DNA of 64,000 bases from Serilophus lunatus (taxonomy: Eukaryota; Chordata; Aves; Passeriformes; Eurylaimidae). The position numbers and the translations under genes are program-made. The notes under the pieces were generated by a model that searched no databases, was not told the DNA's origin, and saw nothing but the letters and a program-made list of their open reading frames with translations. The stretch is from NCBI GenBank assembly GCA_013399895.1, contig VXBA01001878.1, forward strand, positions 113,693 to 177,692, written 5' to 3'. Positions 37,385 to 51,140 of the stretch are shown here, one piece after another (position 1 is the stretch's first letter; each line of letters starts with the position of its first letter).

Positions 37385-38287
37385 GGGAACTGCTTTTCCA
37401 AGACCAGGCAGGCTGGCCAAAGAGAAGCAGTGGGAAGGAAAGCCGCTCCTCTTCTCTCTCTCTGTCTCCTTCTGATGGTAACTGCTCCCAGACCTTGAAG
37501 TCTCTGCAAAACACAAAAATGAAAAGCAACCCCCCAAACCCAGGGACACTATTTGGGGAAGCTTTCCACCTGCAGTGGTGCTGGCTTGGCTCTGATGCCA
37601 ATGGAGGTGGGCAGAGTCCTGGAAGTCGGAGAAGAGGGGCCGTGCTGCTGCTCTCCAGCTCACAGGAAGCCAAAGAGGGCGAACATCCGTTGCTTCAGGC
37701 TTTTAAGCTCTCCAAGTCCTGCGCGAATCTCACCATCTTCTTCCTGGCTTTGCCTCTTTGGATTGGCCAGCGGTCCGGGCTCCACTTCTCCTTCCAAGAT
37801 CTTCATCTCCAGCAAAATGGCAGTTCCCGCCAAAATTGCTTCCCGGCACCATGTTTTTTACCAGCCGCAGGCTGGCTGCCGCCTCTCCATGGCACCCAAC
37901 GTCCGCGGGAACCCTCAAAAGGGGTCCCCAAGGGCTACAGGACCACAGGAGCCACCCGGAGCAGCCACCGCGCCCACACCGCCACATGGGGGCCACTCCT
38001 GGGGCTGCTGGGATCGCGGGACTCTTCGCCGGGCTCCCTCGTGGTGGCACGGGGGGCCGGAACGGCCACCGGGGCATCGCCGGCAAAGAACGACCAGCAG
38101 GTGTCCGCGCCCGCCGCTGCCAGAGCCCACTGCAGACACCCAGGGATCGGGTGGCCGCCGCCTGGAACGGTGCAGCGACTTTCCCTGGCACCGGGACCGT
38201 GACCCAGGACCTGAACCCACAGCAGCGCAGCTGCCGCCACCAAGAATCACTCATGGGCAGCAGACAGCCAGCGCCGGGCTCCACTCT

Positions 38288-38478
38288 GCACCACAGAAAC
38301 CCAGGAAAACCGTCGGACCCCACGCAGCACTGTGTCTCCCGGGACCTGCCACCGGGGCTGCAACCAGTGCTTGCAGCCAGCTGCCTCCGGCCGGCGTCTC
38401 CCGCCCGCAGCCACCACAAAGACCTGGGGAAAGCCGTTTGACCCCGCGCAGCACCATGTCTGCTGGGAATCACCGCTG
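38288..38478. repeat. imperfect internal repeat, period about 122 bp, in LTR copy C
   Basis: Unit one begins GCACCACAGAAACCCAGG (38288) and unit two GCCACCACAAAGACCTGG (38410). Both continue through a GACCCC(A/G)CGCAGCAC core (about 38326 and 38449). Confidence 0.75.
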
Positions 38479-40159
38479 GTCCACGTTTCGGTGAGTTCTT
38501 GTTAAGAGAACTGTGGGGAGACAGCTGGGATGACCCCNTGTAAAATAACAGATGGACAAAACTCCCATACATCTTTATAAATGCATGCTCTCCCATTCTA
38601 CCAACATGTCTTAATTCTTTTTTTCATTTCAAAGTGCAGAAGTAACTCAAATCTAGTCCCAATGAATGAAACAAAATAGAGAACCTGATATATTATTTAA
38701 TTACCTTTTTTAAGATTTTAGCTTTGTCTACATGAGAAAGCATTTAACACATAGCCATACACAACACTATTGTATTAAGCATACTGGGAGAGTATAATTC
38801 TTACTCATTACTGATAGGCTTTATTTCTGTTTAAGTAATATATCCATCAGAAATGTTGTATGACTTTGTTTCATCAAAAGTTTGTATAATTATGGGTATT
38901 TTTAATATAATCCAAATACTTGAAGAGAAACACTATCTGGAAACATAACTGCAAGGAATAGGAAAAAAAAAATAAATTATTAGGATAATTTCCAGACCAT
39001 AGTCCTGGATAGGCTTTTGGGACATGAAAAAAAGGAAATTATTATTTTCAAATACAAAATATTCAAGACACTCCAGTCCACTTTCCAGAGTATACATTTT
39101 ATGTGTGCTCAATACAAGAGAAAATCAGATCACAGCTATATGTGCAAAAATGTGCCACCCAAATCATTCATTAATGGTAAGATGATTAACATAACATGTT
39201 TTATTTCAGAGTGAAATTCAAAGCCTGTTATGGCAAAACAGTTTAGACTTATAGGATTGTATTGAGCTCTGTTATGCTTGACCACACTAATGTAGCTGTT
39301 TTTATTTCAGAAGCATTGCAGAGGGAAGCATGAAATCATTAGTAATTATATAAATATTAAGGCCACACAACTGGCTCTATTACTGTTTTCAAATGGTAGC
39401 ATCTGCAAATTCAGCCTGTAATAAACACTAATGCATCCAGAGACGAGAATGCTGACATATGAATGGGATGCTTTGTCAGACTTGCATAAAAATGTAGATG
39501 AACTGCAGGGAAAGAAAACCAACGAATTCAAAGGGTTTCTTGATTGCCTTCTTTAAAATGCCAAGAACTTAAGCTGGCCTTTCTTATCTTCCTCTACATG
39601 CATGTGACACTTTAGGAGGCCTTTCTTATTGTACTATAATTCAGTAATTGTTCCAGCTCTGTGCACCATGCCTTCCTTCCAAAGGGCAGAATGAGATATA
39701 TAATTCTGGTAATGAACAGCTGCATAATTTAAGGGTCGAACTAGCATGGCACTGTTCCTTATTTGTGTTTTTTTAGCAGCTGCCTAGATATTCCAAGCCT
39801 ATTTAGGAATATAATCCTTTGTCTGCCTTATTTCTTGTAGATGATATATGTTTAGACTTGGTAATGTTCCAGAAAGCAGATTTTATCAGCTGAAGTGCCA
39901 GAGTAAGCTTTTCTCTCATTTTGCTTGAAAGGGCAGCAGTACAGAACTAGAACAAGGCAATTTTTTTCCCCAGCCATGAACATTTTCTGTTCTATTCTGT
40001 AGACTTTTTCAAACCCCGTGCTATCCCCTTTCTAAAGCATGATAGACTAAAGTACAGAGCTATCAAAGGCATTTCCACACAACATTTCCCTCGCCAAGGC
40101 TAATCTTCCGAATGTTAAAAAGGTTCAGGCAGCTAGGCCCTACGAGATGAAAGCTGCAT

Positions 40160-40173
40160 GCTGATTAATCAGC
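40160..40173. promoter_or_regulatory. perfect 14-bp palindrome with ATTA/TAAT cores
   Basis: GCTGATTAATCAGC is its own reverse complement and contains ATTA and TAAT homeodomain cores. It could bind a homeodomain dimer. No function is shown by the sequence alone. Confidence 0.3.
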
Positions 40174-42530
40174 TGCTTTTTTATTCTGTTCTGGCAAGTG
40201 TTCTCTATTTGTAAATAAAAGGTTTACCCTGCATTTCCTGTAAACTAAGGAACATAAGGCATCTTTGGACCAGACTCATCAAGCAACAAAGCCTTCTGCT
40301 GTCACATCCGCAGGGGTAGGTTGTTTGTTCTATTGCAAACACACTTTCAGGTGTCCTGGAGAGAATGAGCTAACCTAACATAAATATCATTCCAACATCA
40401 GAAAATTACGTGGCAACCACAAAGCTGTCTCATTATTAATTACATGCTTTGGATTCCAGCAGTACTTGTTGCTTGCTTGAGGAGACCTGTCTGTGATTTG
40501 TATCATTGCAGAAGTTCAGGTTGGTTCATGACGTGTGGCTCAGTGTAGCGCAAGTCCCTTAAAGAAACACTCTCGTATAAAAGACAAATATGTTTATTTA
40601 TGTCCCAGAGTGCTGGCTTTCCATTCAGATGGTAAATAGGTGGTGTGAAAGAGATGTGACAGACCCAAGAAGACTAGAAATTGTCTGCAAACTGGCAGCC
40701 ACTGTGGTTCACTGACAGCCTGAATTACTTTCAGCCAGTTTGGCACATCTCCATTTGTCACACTTAAAAGCTTGAGCCAAAGTTATCCAATTAATATAGA
40801 GCACAGTATTTCTCCCTCTTCAAAGCTGGAACAGAAATGCAAATGTTCAAGATTTATAGTGTGCATCATGCTACCTATATATCATAAAGGGATGTAAAAT
40901 AGTCATAAGTAAAACATACATAACTTAACTCCCATCATACCCCCTTGGCCACTGTTCACCTCAGCTTGTCTTCTATGCTGTGCATACCACCACTGTACTA
41001 CTTATTCCAGACAATGATTTCTGACTGAATCCCTTCTGCTGTAAATCATGGAAACAGCTATCACAAATAGTTTGTGAATATTTCAAGGAGCGGGGAATGA
41101 GCTTTTGAAAAACCTGTCTAGACCAAGAAAAGGAATGATTATTAAAAATTTTACAATGGCAATGCACTGGAAATTCATGAGAGTAGCTAAGTATTCTAAG
41201 TATTCTATTCCCTCCCCCAACAAGATTTTGAAGGCAAGGTAAATGCTGCTTATTTTGCAAGTAGCAAGACTTTCATTAATCAGCATCAGGTTTTGACATT
41301 CCATCCATCACTGCACTGCAATAACCACTGTCTCTTTTGCTATGACCCAATGCCAGATGATATATGTTTTTATTTGAATTATTGGTAGTGTAGTCACGAG
41401 GGTCAGGTTTATACAGCTGTTGTATGGATGGAATTTTTCATTGAATGACAGGATTTCCTTGGAGAATTTCCACTGTCTCTAAGTAAGTGTACAGAAGACC
41501 TCTTTGACCCAGATAAGCTTTTTGTGTTCAAAGAAGAGAAAAAATATGCAACATCTTCAAATAATATAAACACTGATAAAAAAAGACCTGTGAGGTGCTT
41601 CTTTAGATTCTCAAAGGCAAATTTAGATATTTAAACTGGACACATGGAAGGCTACACTCCTGGAAATCTATTATAAACAGGTTTGAAATACTTGTAATTT
41701 TCAAAGTAACTGATGATACTTTTGAAGAGGCAGGCAAGAAATCATAAGGGTTGAATAATGAATGAAGTATGAGAATGGCACTTTCCCTACTCTGCAGTTA
41801 GCCCCCTTCTTTGTTTGTCCCCCTTGAAGCACTAATGAAAAACTTTTTTAAAAAAATTGTGAGATTTCTACGTGAGTTACTGCCTATCCCCAGTCAAAAC
41901 CTGATATTGAACTCAATTGGTAAGACCTCCAATAACCTTATTTCAAGTTTACTGGTGTAAAAAGTATCAGAATCCTTCCCTTTAATTGCCAATTCTTCCT
42001 GTTTAATGCCATGACTGCATGACATGCCACTGACTGCAAAGTCCAGTAATAAATATAGCAAATTAAATGCTGGCTAGTCAAGATATTTCAGAATAAATTT
42101 TAAAATTAATTGCTTGAGCATATTCAATTTTTCAAACATTTTCCTGCTGAAATTTTCCTACATAATTTTTTCTGCTATACCCTCACCTTTGGATTTGCCC
42201 TCTATCAATTGTCATTATGAAAAGAAATATTGCTTTGAATTTTGTTGTTTCATACACAATGTTGGCTAGTGGTGGAATAGTTTCTAGCAGTATGCATCTA
42301 GCAGATGCTTTCCACATCACTGTCATATATGCAGTTTGTTATACATCTTCAATTAATTTGCCTTTATGAAACACTTGATGATATTCTTTAAATGAGAGAA
42401 ATCAGTGTGATTGAAAAGAGGTGCAATTTAATGTCTATCCACATATGACCATCTCCCTTTTTATTTTTCTTAAACTGAAGGCAATCTCTCAGTTATTTCA
42501 GTGTCTCAAAGTCATTAAATGAAAAAATTA

Positions 42531-42595
42531 ACCAAAAAAAAAAAAAAAACACGCCCCCCCCAAACCAAAACAAAAGCCCAAACTCAAAACAGCAT
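42531..42595. repeat. A/C-rich low-complexity tract
   Basis: An A-run of about 17, then a C-run and AAACC-type repeats. Open frames across it are spurious. Confidence 0.8.
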
Positions 42596-45500
42596 CAGAG
42601 ATTGTGCCTGGAATGGTTTTCTCCAGGTTTTCTCCTGGAACAACCTCTTGCAGTCACGGTGTGCAGAGGAAGAGAGCATGGGGGAAGAATTGTTCCCATC
42701 CAGCAATCAGCATGCAGCCATGCTTCTCCTGAGACTGAGTGCACATGCTCACAGGCTCGTACAGATAGAGGCTGTCCAGTTGGTCCCAGGCATATTTATT
42801 GTATAGAGAGTGTCTGTAGCTTAACCAACAAAGGTACATCAAAGAATTTTTCATACTTTGTGAAATTTTCTGCTACTAACAGTAGAAATGTACTTTTGAT
42901 TGTCTGGAGTGATCAAACCCATAAAAGTCTTCAATTAAAACCAAACTTGGATTAAGAGCAAGAACCAGTCTGGCTTTTTTTTTCTCTAGAGACTTTTGTC
43001 TGCATTAGAAAACCCAAGTAAATGTATTTCCTACATTAATTGTTACTGACACAAACAATATTTTGGCCTGTGTCATATTTTACCCTATACTTGGATTTGC
43101 TGCTTACATTTCACTGTTCTGTCAAGACTTTTTCAGAAACTCTTGATTTTATTAGTATCTTTTTCAAAAGGAGGAAAAAAAATGTCATTAGGAAAAAAAA
43201 AAAAAAAGGCAACATCCAGAAGAAAAGACTGTAATGAACAATCCTGTCACAAATACCTAGTGGAACTGAAAAGAGAAAACAGAAGATTCATTACACTTGT
43301 CTGCATACAGATGATTGTTTGAAAGGTCATCTAGATGAAAAATGTCCTCCAAACCAAAAATATATGTCTGGTGAAAAAAATTACACTTGTAGGACAAAAA
43401 GGAAAAAAACCCCAATGAACTAACCAAAAAACCAAACCAGCAAACAAAAAACCAAGCTATACTTAATATTTACAATAAGACAATACGGCATTTTACTGAT
43501 CAAATACACAGATTTTACTATTAAACACATTGTATTTCCAATGTCTTATTTGCTTCCTATACATGAATATAGACTTTGCTGTAAATAATTTTTTTTTCCT
43601 TTTTTTATTTAAGACAAAATAATTTTTCCAGATAAATCTATTCAACTGCTCTGTGAACACTGATTATGGTATGAATCTGCATCTACAAAACAGTCTTGAA
43701 TAATCAGCTATCTTAAAAGCTTTCTCTACTCTTTTTGTCTTAACATGCTTTGAATTCCATACTCCATGATATAAATTCTTTGCTGCAATTGCTGTCCTAT
43801 CACATTTCCATTGAAAAATAATTCTATTAAAAGATGCAGCATGCTCTTTCAGCTCAAGAAGAACATTTTCTTCAGATAAAATAAATGTCAGGACATAGGT
43901 TGAGAAGTAGTAAGGTTACATGAACTTAACTGAATCTAACTGAAGAATCTAGATCAAGGTTGTGCTACTCCATCCTCAAGAAACTGTTTGTGAAATATGA
44001 AGAATTTTAAGCTAATGTAAAGTCCATAAATAATAGAAAGAATTCCTTCAATTAGTTGCTGCTCCATGAGAAAGTGCTGTAGGGTATGCTCTGAATTCAT
44101 AACTGAAAAAGAAACTCTGCAAAGGATTTATATGAACAAATTGTACAGTGTCTCAAAACCAGAAATATTCAGTATGCCAATTTTTTTTTCCTAAATACTG
44201 CAGCTATGTTTCTTTTGTCCTAAATATGTCATGTCAACAGTTCTGTGTTTATTTTATGCACTGCAACATTAAGTATCTCCTCAGCTGAAGTCATTGTGGT
44301 TGCTTACCATCATACAGGAGCCAACCGTCTGTTTAGTGATAACAGAAATGTTTGACTGAATGATTTGCATAATTACACAGGGACACACAATTTAGATAAT
44401 TATTTCTTTTTACGGTTTCTATGCTTGGCTGTGATTTTACTGAAACCCATGTGAAACTGGAGGCTTAGTAAGTAGAGGAAGTCCTATTAATGACAAAAAT
44501 AAAAAAGATACACCTGAATAGAACTCTAAAGAGCTTTTAATTTAAAATATTACATTTCATAGAAGTGGAATAAAGTTAATGCAGTAAAGAAGATGAACAT
44601 AACTATATGTAGTAAGTCCCTTAGTCCTTTTGAGTAAAATATCACTAACTGCTGAATGTCTGCTTTCAGTAGCTCTCATCTACCTCTAATAAAAGTCAAG
44701 CTTTAACAAGGATAAAACTAAAACTAGTATAAGAATTAGAATAAGAAAGGAAAAAAAATTTCCTTCTTTATTGAGACCACGTAAAGCACAAGGATGTGTA
44801 TATATAATTCCTAAATCATAATCCTACTTAGAGGACACATTTGATCTTTTGTACGTCCACACATATAGATAAGCATGTCTTTCTACGCATGTAAACTTCC
44901 ATATAGCAATAATACAATAAATTTTTAACATTAGAAACAAAACTAAGACAAAATATTGACAACCCTTTACAGATGGCAAATCTTTTCTACTTCAACTTTA
45001 ATCTTTACAGTTGGATAGCACCGCTTTATATATTGTCTCGCAATATTGCTTCAGCATCTTTCAGTTCTGGAACAGAAGAGAAGAATTGCACCACTCTGTG
45101 AACATGTAGTGACTCATTAATAGCTAACAGTGCCCAAGTAAATCCTTCCCATTGAATGATCCATTACACTGTAATCATGACCAAGCAACAGCCCCAATCA
45201 ATACAAAGGTACATAGTTGCTTTAAAACAGCTCCACTAACCAGGGCAAGTAATCCCCCACTTTAAACACTTGAAGAACCAACCAATTAAGCACCAGAGAA
45301 GGTCAAATATTATTGATTGTAGATTCAAGTGAAATTTCTTTTGTTGCTTTTCCTTCTTTTGATTTTGCTTGTAATCCAAGTATTATTTCATTGAAAATAC
45401 ACTTTTTTATTTTTCCAGTGGCTGCACTTACATGGCAATAGGATATGAATGGTCTCACAGAACAACATAATGATGCATTGACTTGAAGATCAATACTGCT

Positions 45501-48500
45501 ACAAAACCTTGGAGACAGAGCAATAAAGAGGAAAACATATTTTTCAAAATCCACTAATGATCTAACTTCTACAGCTTTTAAACAGCAGGGTTCAACAATC
45601 CCATGAACTTTTCTAAAAACTACCAGAAAACTATATTTTAGTAATTGGAGAATGTGAACAAAAGCTAATTTCAGGTTTCTAACACAGACAGTGGAGAGGG
45701 AGTCTAAAATGCTATAAGGAGCAAGAGTAAGGTGTTCTTAATGAACACATTTCCTTGTCTTGAACACGTTAATGTTCTGCTACAGTCTAGTCCCATTCTT
45801 CTAACATACACAAAAGTCCAAGATATCAACTACAGCTTACATATGCTATGCATTGGTCTTTTGTTCTATGCTCCTTTGCTGCTTCAAAATTTTCAGTGAG
45901 TAGATGTAGCTTTCACAGTTCGGAGACCAGAAATACTAAGTATTACAAAAATTATTCTGATGCAAAACTGTTTGCAATAAAAGCCATGCCACATGTTTAC
46001 AGTTCATCATTTTTCTAACCTTTTTATTCTTGGTCACATTCATATAAAAAACCAATTTTTTTTTTTTTTTTAAATATACACTCTTCTGGGATATCTTGTC
46101 TGCAAAGTAGTTAAGAAACATTGTCATATCACCAACATATGGCTCCTATTTTAGACCCACTAAAAAAGGGAGTGAAAACATTCATTCCCAGTTGGTAAGG
46201 AGACCACCTCCACGCTTTTTTCTTCTAAAACTCTTTCTTTCTGAGAACAAAGTCCCTTTGATAAAGTTTCACAGCGGCCAGATATGCCCTACATCAAGTT
46301 CCTGAATCAGAGTCTTCAGCACAGAGAAGGAAAGGGGAAACCTTGATTTCTTTGTCTTCTACAGTTCTGTGGGGGAGATCTATCTTTGAAGCTCTGAACT
46401 GGTAGGGACTAAATGTACACTACAGCAAACTCCTGGGTTCTGCAATTCAAAATAAGCAAGTGAGCTCTGTCAATCTTGCAGTCATCTAGTGTCTATTTTC
46501 ACTTTGATCAACTGACTGTAATTCAATAGTTATTTGAAGTTCACTATAAACTGCTATGAACACTGATAATGAGAGTGGTTAAAAGTATTTATTTTAAGCT
46601 TCTACAAAACAAAGATTTATTATATTTGGTATAGATCTCTCCTTCTGATTTGTACATTTTCCTTTTTAAAACACATTTAACATGTTCTCTTAGCTTTTCT
46701 CTACGTTCAAATATCAGTTTCATTTACCCTAAAATCCTTACTAAACTTTTGTTTTCTACTGGATTTTTAGGCTGCTATTAAATTAGTCACAGTCTCATAT
46801 GCATTCTCATCTATGCACAGGTACAATGATATGCTGGTGCATTTTTATCTGTCTGTTTCCAGAAAGCTGTGAACACACACATGGAAATATCACATATTTG
46901 GAGAAATACCACTTGGCACAAATCAGTCACTAGGTGGCTGGATATTGTGAAGAGAAACAACTGGCTACATAGAAGATCCCCCTATTAGAATCCAGCAGTG
47001 CATCTGACTTTCACATTTAAGAGTGAAACAAAATATTTGTCTTGGTTAATGTCTATGATGGTGATTAACATTTTCCCTAGTTTTGCCAGCCTCACTAATG
47101 TAATCTGCTGTAATTTGCCTGATGATGTTTTACTTCTTTGTTGTTGTTCGTTTTTTCCCCAACATATAGTAAAGGAAGAATAAGAAAAATTGCATCCTGT
47201 TTTTATTAAACAAGGCACTGGTACTCTTTATAGGACTACACAAACCAACATAGACAATCCCTTTATACAATAACCTTAAAATTTACTTTAAGCTTAGTAT
47301 GAAATGGAAGATATCATAACTACTCAAACACACTGGCATCCTTTAGTGTCATCTGTTCCTATGGCATACACATTCTACCTGCTTATGTATTTGTTCCAAA
47401 TTTTACTACAACTCAAACAGAAACAGAACTGAGAAATCAATTACATGAGTCAGCATGAACAAAGCAGGAATTTTGTACCAGATTTGCTAGGCCTAGTTGA
47501 AAATTTTCTATAAAAATGTGGGGCTTTTTCCAATGAAAAAAGTGTAAATGAAAGAAAAAAAGAAAAGAAAGATTACTGCAGACGAAAATCCAGGAAGGTC
47601 AAGCTAAGAAAGGAGCATAAGGAATCTGCGTTGCAGATCTTTTGCGGTACAAGAACATATTTCTGAATTGAAATATTTTATCCTTGGCTAGAAATTCTTT
47701 GATTTGGAGTTCTTCGCCCAAAAGAGGTCACATTTATCCTCCCAAATACCTCTTTTTACATGATTCTGAGGTATAATTTGAATTGTATGTAGAACTTGTT
47801 CGACTTCTAATATTTACCACTTTTCTCCTCCATGTCTTAAGAACAAAGCATATAAACAAGGAAAATTCAACTAGGAACAACAAACTTTTCATGCCACCAC
47901 GGCTGTAGTCTTATGTTAGAAGTTTTAGAGCAAGTGATAAAAAGAAGCATCATAACATGAAAAAATTCTTCTGAAATCCATAGCAATTGTATAGTTCATT
48001 TTGGCAACCTTAAAGAGTCAGGAATGCCCAGCAGCAAGTCAAAGGAGGAGGTACTACATCTAAATCTGATATGTTGAGATACACAAAATAAGTTCTACAG
48101 GTGTAAAATTAGATTGCATTTACCATGCATAATGTCACCTGTGCTAAGTAAATGAATTCTGGTCTACTGGGACCACTTTGAATGTTCCAAATCTCCAAGT
48201 ATGTGTCCAACACCTGGGATTTTTTTCCCTTTAAAGGAAAGGCAACCACAAAAAAAAATTTCCTTTTTTTTCATATTATGTTCATACTTGTATGGGCACA
48301 GAAGATTATACTGTAGCTCTGAAGCCAGCTCTGAAAAGACTTGCACATGGTGATGCCTTAATACATTTTTTTATCTTAGTGGAAGTACTTACAATGTGTA
48401 AAATATAATTTAGTGTACATGAAAGTCCTTGATAATTATTTATAATGTTAATAAATGTATAAGTGAATGTACTCTAGTTTGTAAGACTTGTGGGTCTTCT

Positions 48501-50700
48501 GACTCTAAGGTATTAGATTTCAAAATCTAACAGACGTGTTAGACTTTTTAAGAGAACATCTTACACTTCTCTGATTGCCATGCAAATTCTAATGAGTTCA
48601 CTTTTAAAAAAAAAACAAAACAAAAAAAAGGAGCACAAAACATTGCCTATTGCCTCTCCTTTAATCAATTAGAGGCTTTAAGAAACTGATTTATTCTGCG
48701 TGATATGATGGGGAAAAGGATGACCTTGATAGTTAGTACTGTTTGAAATACTACAGTCATTTAACAAAGTTGTTTAAAAAATACCTTCTAATCTGTGAAT
48801 ATGTAATTAAACTTAATTACCACAACAAATAGAGCATCTTAAGGAAAAAGAAGTTCTAATAATTGTAATTTCAATACACTTTTCACATAATTATCTTCAG
48901 CATTATGTCACCTACTGTGGATAGTTATTGTTCATGGAGATTCAGAAGACCACAATTTACAAGATGTAATTCTTCCTTCTAGAGACATAGTTTAATAACA
49001 GTTAATTCTTCAGAAAGACTGTCCATGTCTTTTTGCCAATGGCAAAAACTTACTTTCTGTATCAGATATGTAATTCTATACCAAAGCAATTTGAATCACC
49101 CTTCTTTTTTTTTCCTCTTTTATTATTCCCTTCGGTGGAATGCATGCAAAATAAATTTTCTTCCTTTGCCACGTATATTGTGTAGTTCAATGCCAATTTT
49201 GAAGTCTTCAGTGGTACAAAATCGGCTTTGTCAACGGCATCAGATATAAACTTGATTCTAAGGGAAGCCTGGCTAAAATTATAGGACAATAAGCACAGGA
49301 AAGCAAATGGAAGATGCACAGACTGCACAGCAGCAATCCTTTAATAAAACTGTAATCTGCAACAATTTATAGCAGCAGAGAATTTGGTTCACTGGTTCAA
49401 TCCAAGAGAAAAAAAACCCTCACAACATATCTCTGTAGAAATGCTTCTCCTTGGCTTAACTCATCAGGCACATTGTTTTATCCACTGCTGTAAACAAAGA
49501 AAAACTGCCTGTGCTGTATGTACAATCCTGAAACTCCATTTGATTTCAGCAATTTCATGGTTCATCTACTAGCTGAAAGAAAATTTCTCCCAAGAATACT
49601 GCACACATGAAGCACGGCCAATCTCAAACACTTAAAATTCTGAATCAAAGATCAAAGTTCATGCCAGCTTACCACCAAAAAAACTTTTCATTTCCAGGTT
49701 TCTTCCTCACTTGGTCTTGTTTAATTAAAACAAATTAAAAGCCTAATTAAACCAAAATTTCAAACCTATATATACATCATAATTAGATTGCTTGCAAAAA
49801 TTATAGATGTAATTTGAACATTAAAAAATTACGATATTAGATCTCAATTCTAAGTACTTCCTGAGAATTTCGAATTAGGGGCCATACTGAAGAATTTTCA
49901 TTTCAAGGAGGTACTGATTTAAAAAAGTGTTGCTATTTACATTAAAGTGTGAAGACAGCCATACTTTTCAATTTGAAATCTTAATCTCTCATTATTTTAT
50001 TATTTATTATAGTTTTCACCCAAAGCACACATACTAACATCTCTTGTAGAACAAACCCCTCAAAAATGTTTCTAAGAGAACATACAGAAACAAAGACTGT
50101 TGAATTACAAAGCTGTAATAAGTTAATTTAGTTCATGATAATTATTTTGTATTTCATTGGTAAAAATTAAAAGATAAATAAATCAAATATATCCTCTACT
50201 ATATATGTATATCAGCCACAAAAATAAATTCATTGGATTGAAAAGATATCAGTGAAGTCTACTTTTCCTGTAGGAGCAATAAATGAAGAGATGATTGAAA
50301 AAGCTTTAGGTATTAGAATGAAAATTGGGTATAAATCTTGACTCACAGTTCAGAACAATTTATTAGTAAACTGAATTATCATAGGAAAAATAGAATCACT
50401 GTGGAATCAAATCTCTCAGGAGAGCTGACAATAGTGAAGGTAATAACATCAAATACTTTAATGCATATGTGTATTGTAAGAAGATACAGTATCAAGTGCA
50501 TTATGTATGAAGTGCTATTCATAGGCAGGAATTCAATCATAGAATCCATGGGCCGATGATCTCATTGTCAGGAACATGGCACCTGACAATCTTTAAGTGG
50601 ATATTCTTGCATACTAAACAGCACCAACAAAAGTTAAAGTTCATTAAAAACCAGAAATCTCCTTAAAACATCCCAGAAAACAGGACTGTTCTTGAGAAAG

Positions 50701-51140
50701 TCATAAAATCATAGGACTTAAAGAACCCTCTATAGGTCATCTATTCTACTTCTTTCTGCAGGTAGAATCACTTATATTTATGGCATGCCTGACTGTCTTA
50801 CCTGCTTTTAAAGCCCACCTGAGACTCTGTAATCTACTGAGAGAAATTCTTTCAGCTTGCTTCCATATGTATGCTGCTAGAAGATTTTTTCCTACTATTT
50901 AATATAAATCTTCCTTACTGCATAATTATTTTGTCTTATTCACTGTGTACATGGAGAATAGACTTTGCAGCAGTCTGTTATGTATTTTAAAATGCTCATA
51001 TCCCCTTGTCATCTCCCCTACATGACAAGTCTAATTTCCTCAATCTTTACAAGGAGATAACTGTTTTGAAATCTTTTCTCGATCTCTTCTGTACTCTTTC
51101 CAAATGGCCTGCATCCTTCAATTTAGGGTTCTGCTCAGAA
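50701..51140 (-). mobile_element. degraded CR1 LINE fragment
   Basis: The left end reads TCATAAAATCATAGGACTTA, then GTCATCTATTCTACTTC. These match the complement of the older CR1 3' UTR pattern (AATCATAGGACTGGAAGGGACC...GTCATCTAGTCCA). Further right, the spacing of AGCCCACCTGAGACTCTGTAA, TTTTTTCCTACTATTTAATA and ATGCTCATATCCCCTTGTCA follows the CR1 ORF2 tail order. Divergence is high and the right boundary is uncertain. Confidence 0.7.

Larger units (their letters stand above)
37161..38537 (-). mobile_element. LTR copy C, minus strand, cut by an N at 38538
   Basis: The 3' terminus at 37161 (plus TGTGGTGGTTTAGCACCAC) is the reverse complement of the family end. On the minus strand the order toward 37161 is as follows. 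First comes a long GC-rich 5' part (38537 to about 37830), then GGCCAATC (a CCAAT box, near 37760) and a TATA-like TTAAAAGCC (about 37699-37710). A T/G-rich tract ends in CAG (37506-37504). The shared 3' block (37503-37161) follows, with AATAAA at 37254-37249. The other end is lost at the N, so no target duplication can be checked. It contains a perfect 17-bp tandem duplication (37351-37384) and an imperfect repeat of about 65 bp with a 122-bp period (38288 and 38410). Long frames across the GC-rich part have no recognisable retroviral domain. The element has the same orientation as PCDH9. Confidence 0.88.
38539..50700 (-). other. PCDH9: PCDH9 intron, no exon recognised; possible conserved block near 39860-40560
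   Basis: AT-rich unique DNA. Low-complexity A/C stretches lie at about 42531-42595 and 43396-43455. The part at about 39860-40560 has few homopolymers and contains a perfect 14-bp palindrome with homeodomain-type cores. This texture is often seen in conserved enhancers, but that is an impression, not evidence. No splice-bounded coding exon was recognised. Confidence 0.5.

Noticed and set aside
37495..38596. Open frames of 227-313 codons in LTR copy C
   Set aside because: Overlapping frames on both strands in GC-rich LTR DNA, rich in P, R, G and A, without motifs. Frame length is explained by composition.
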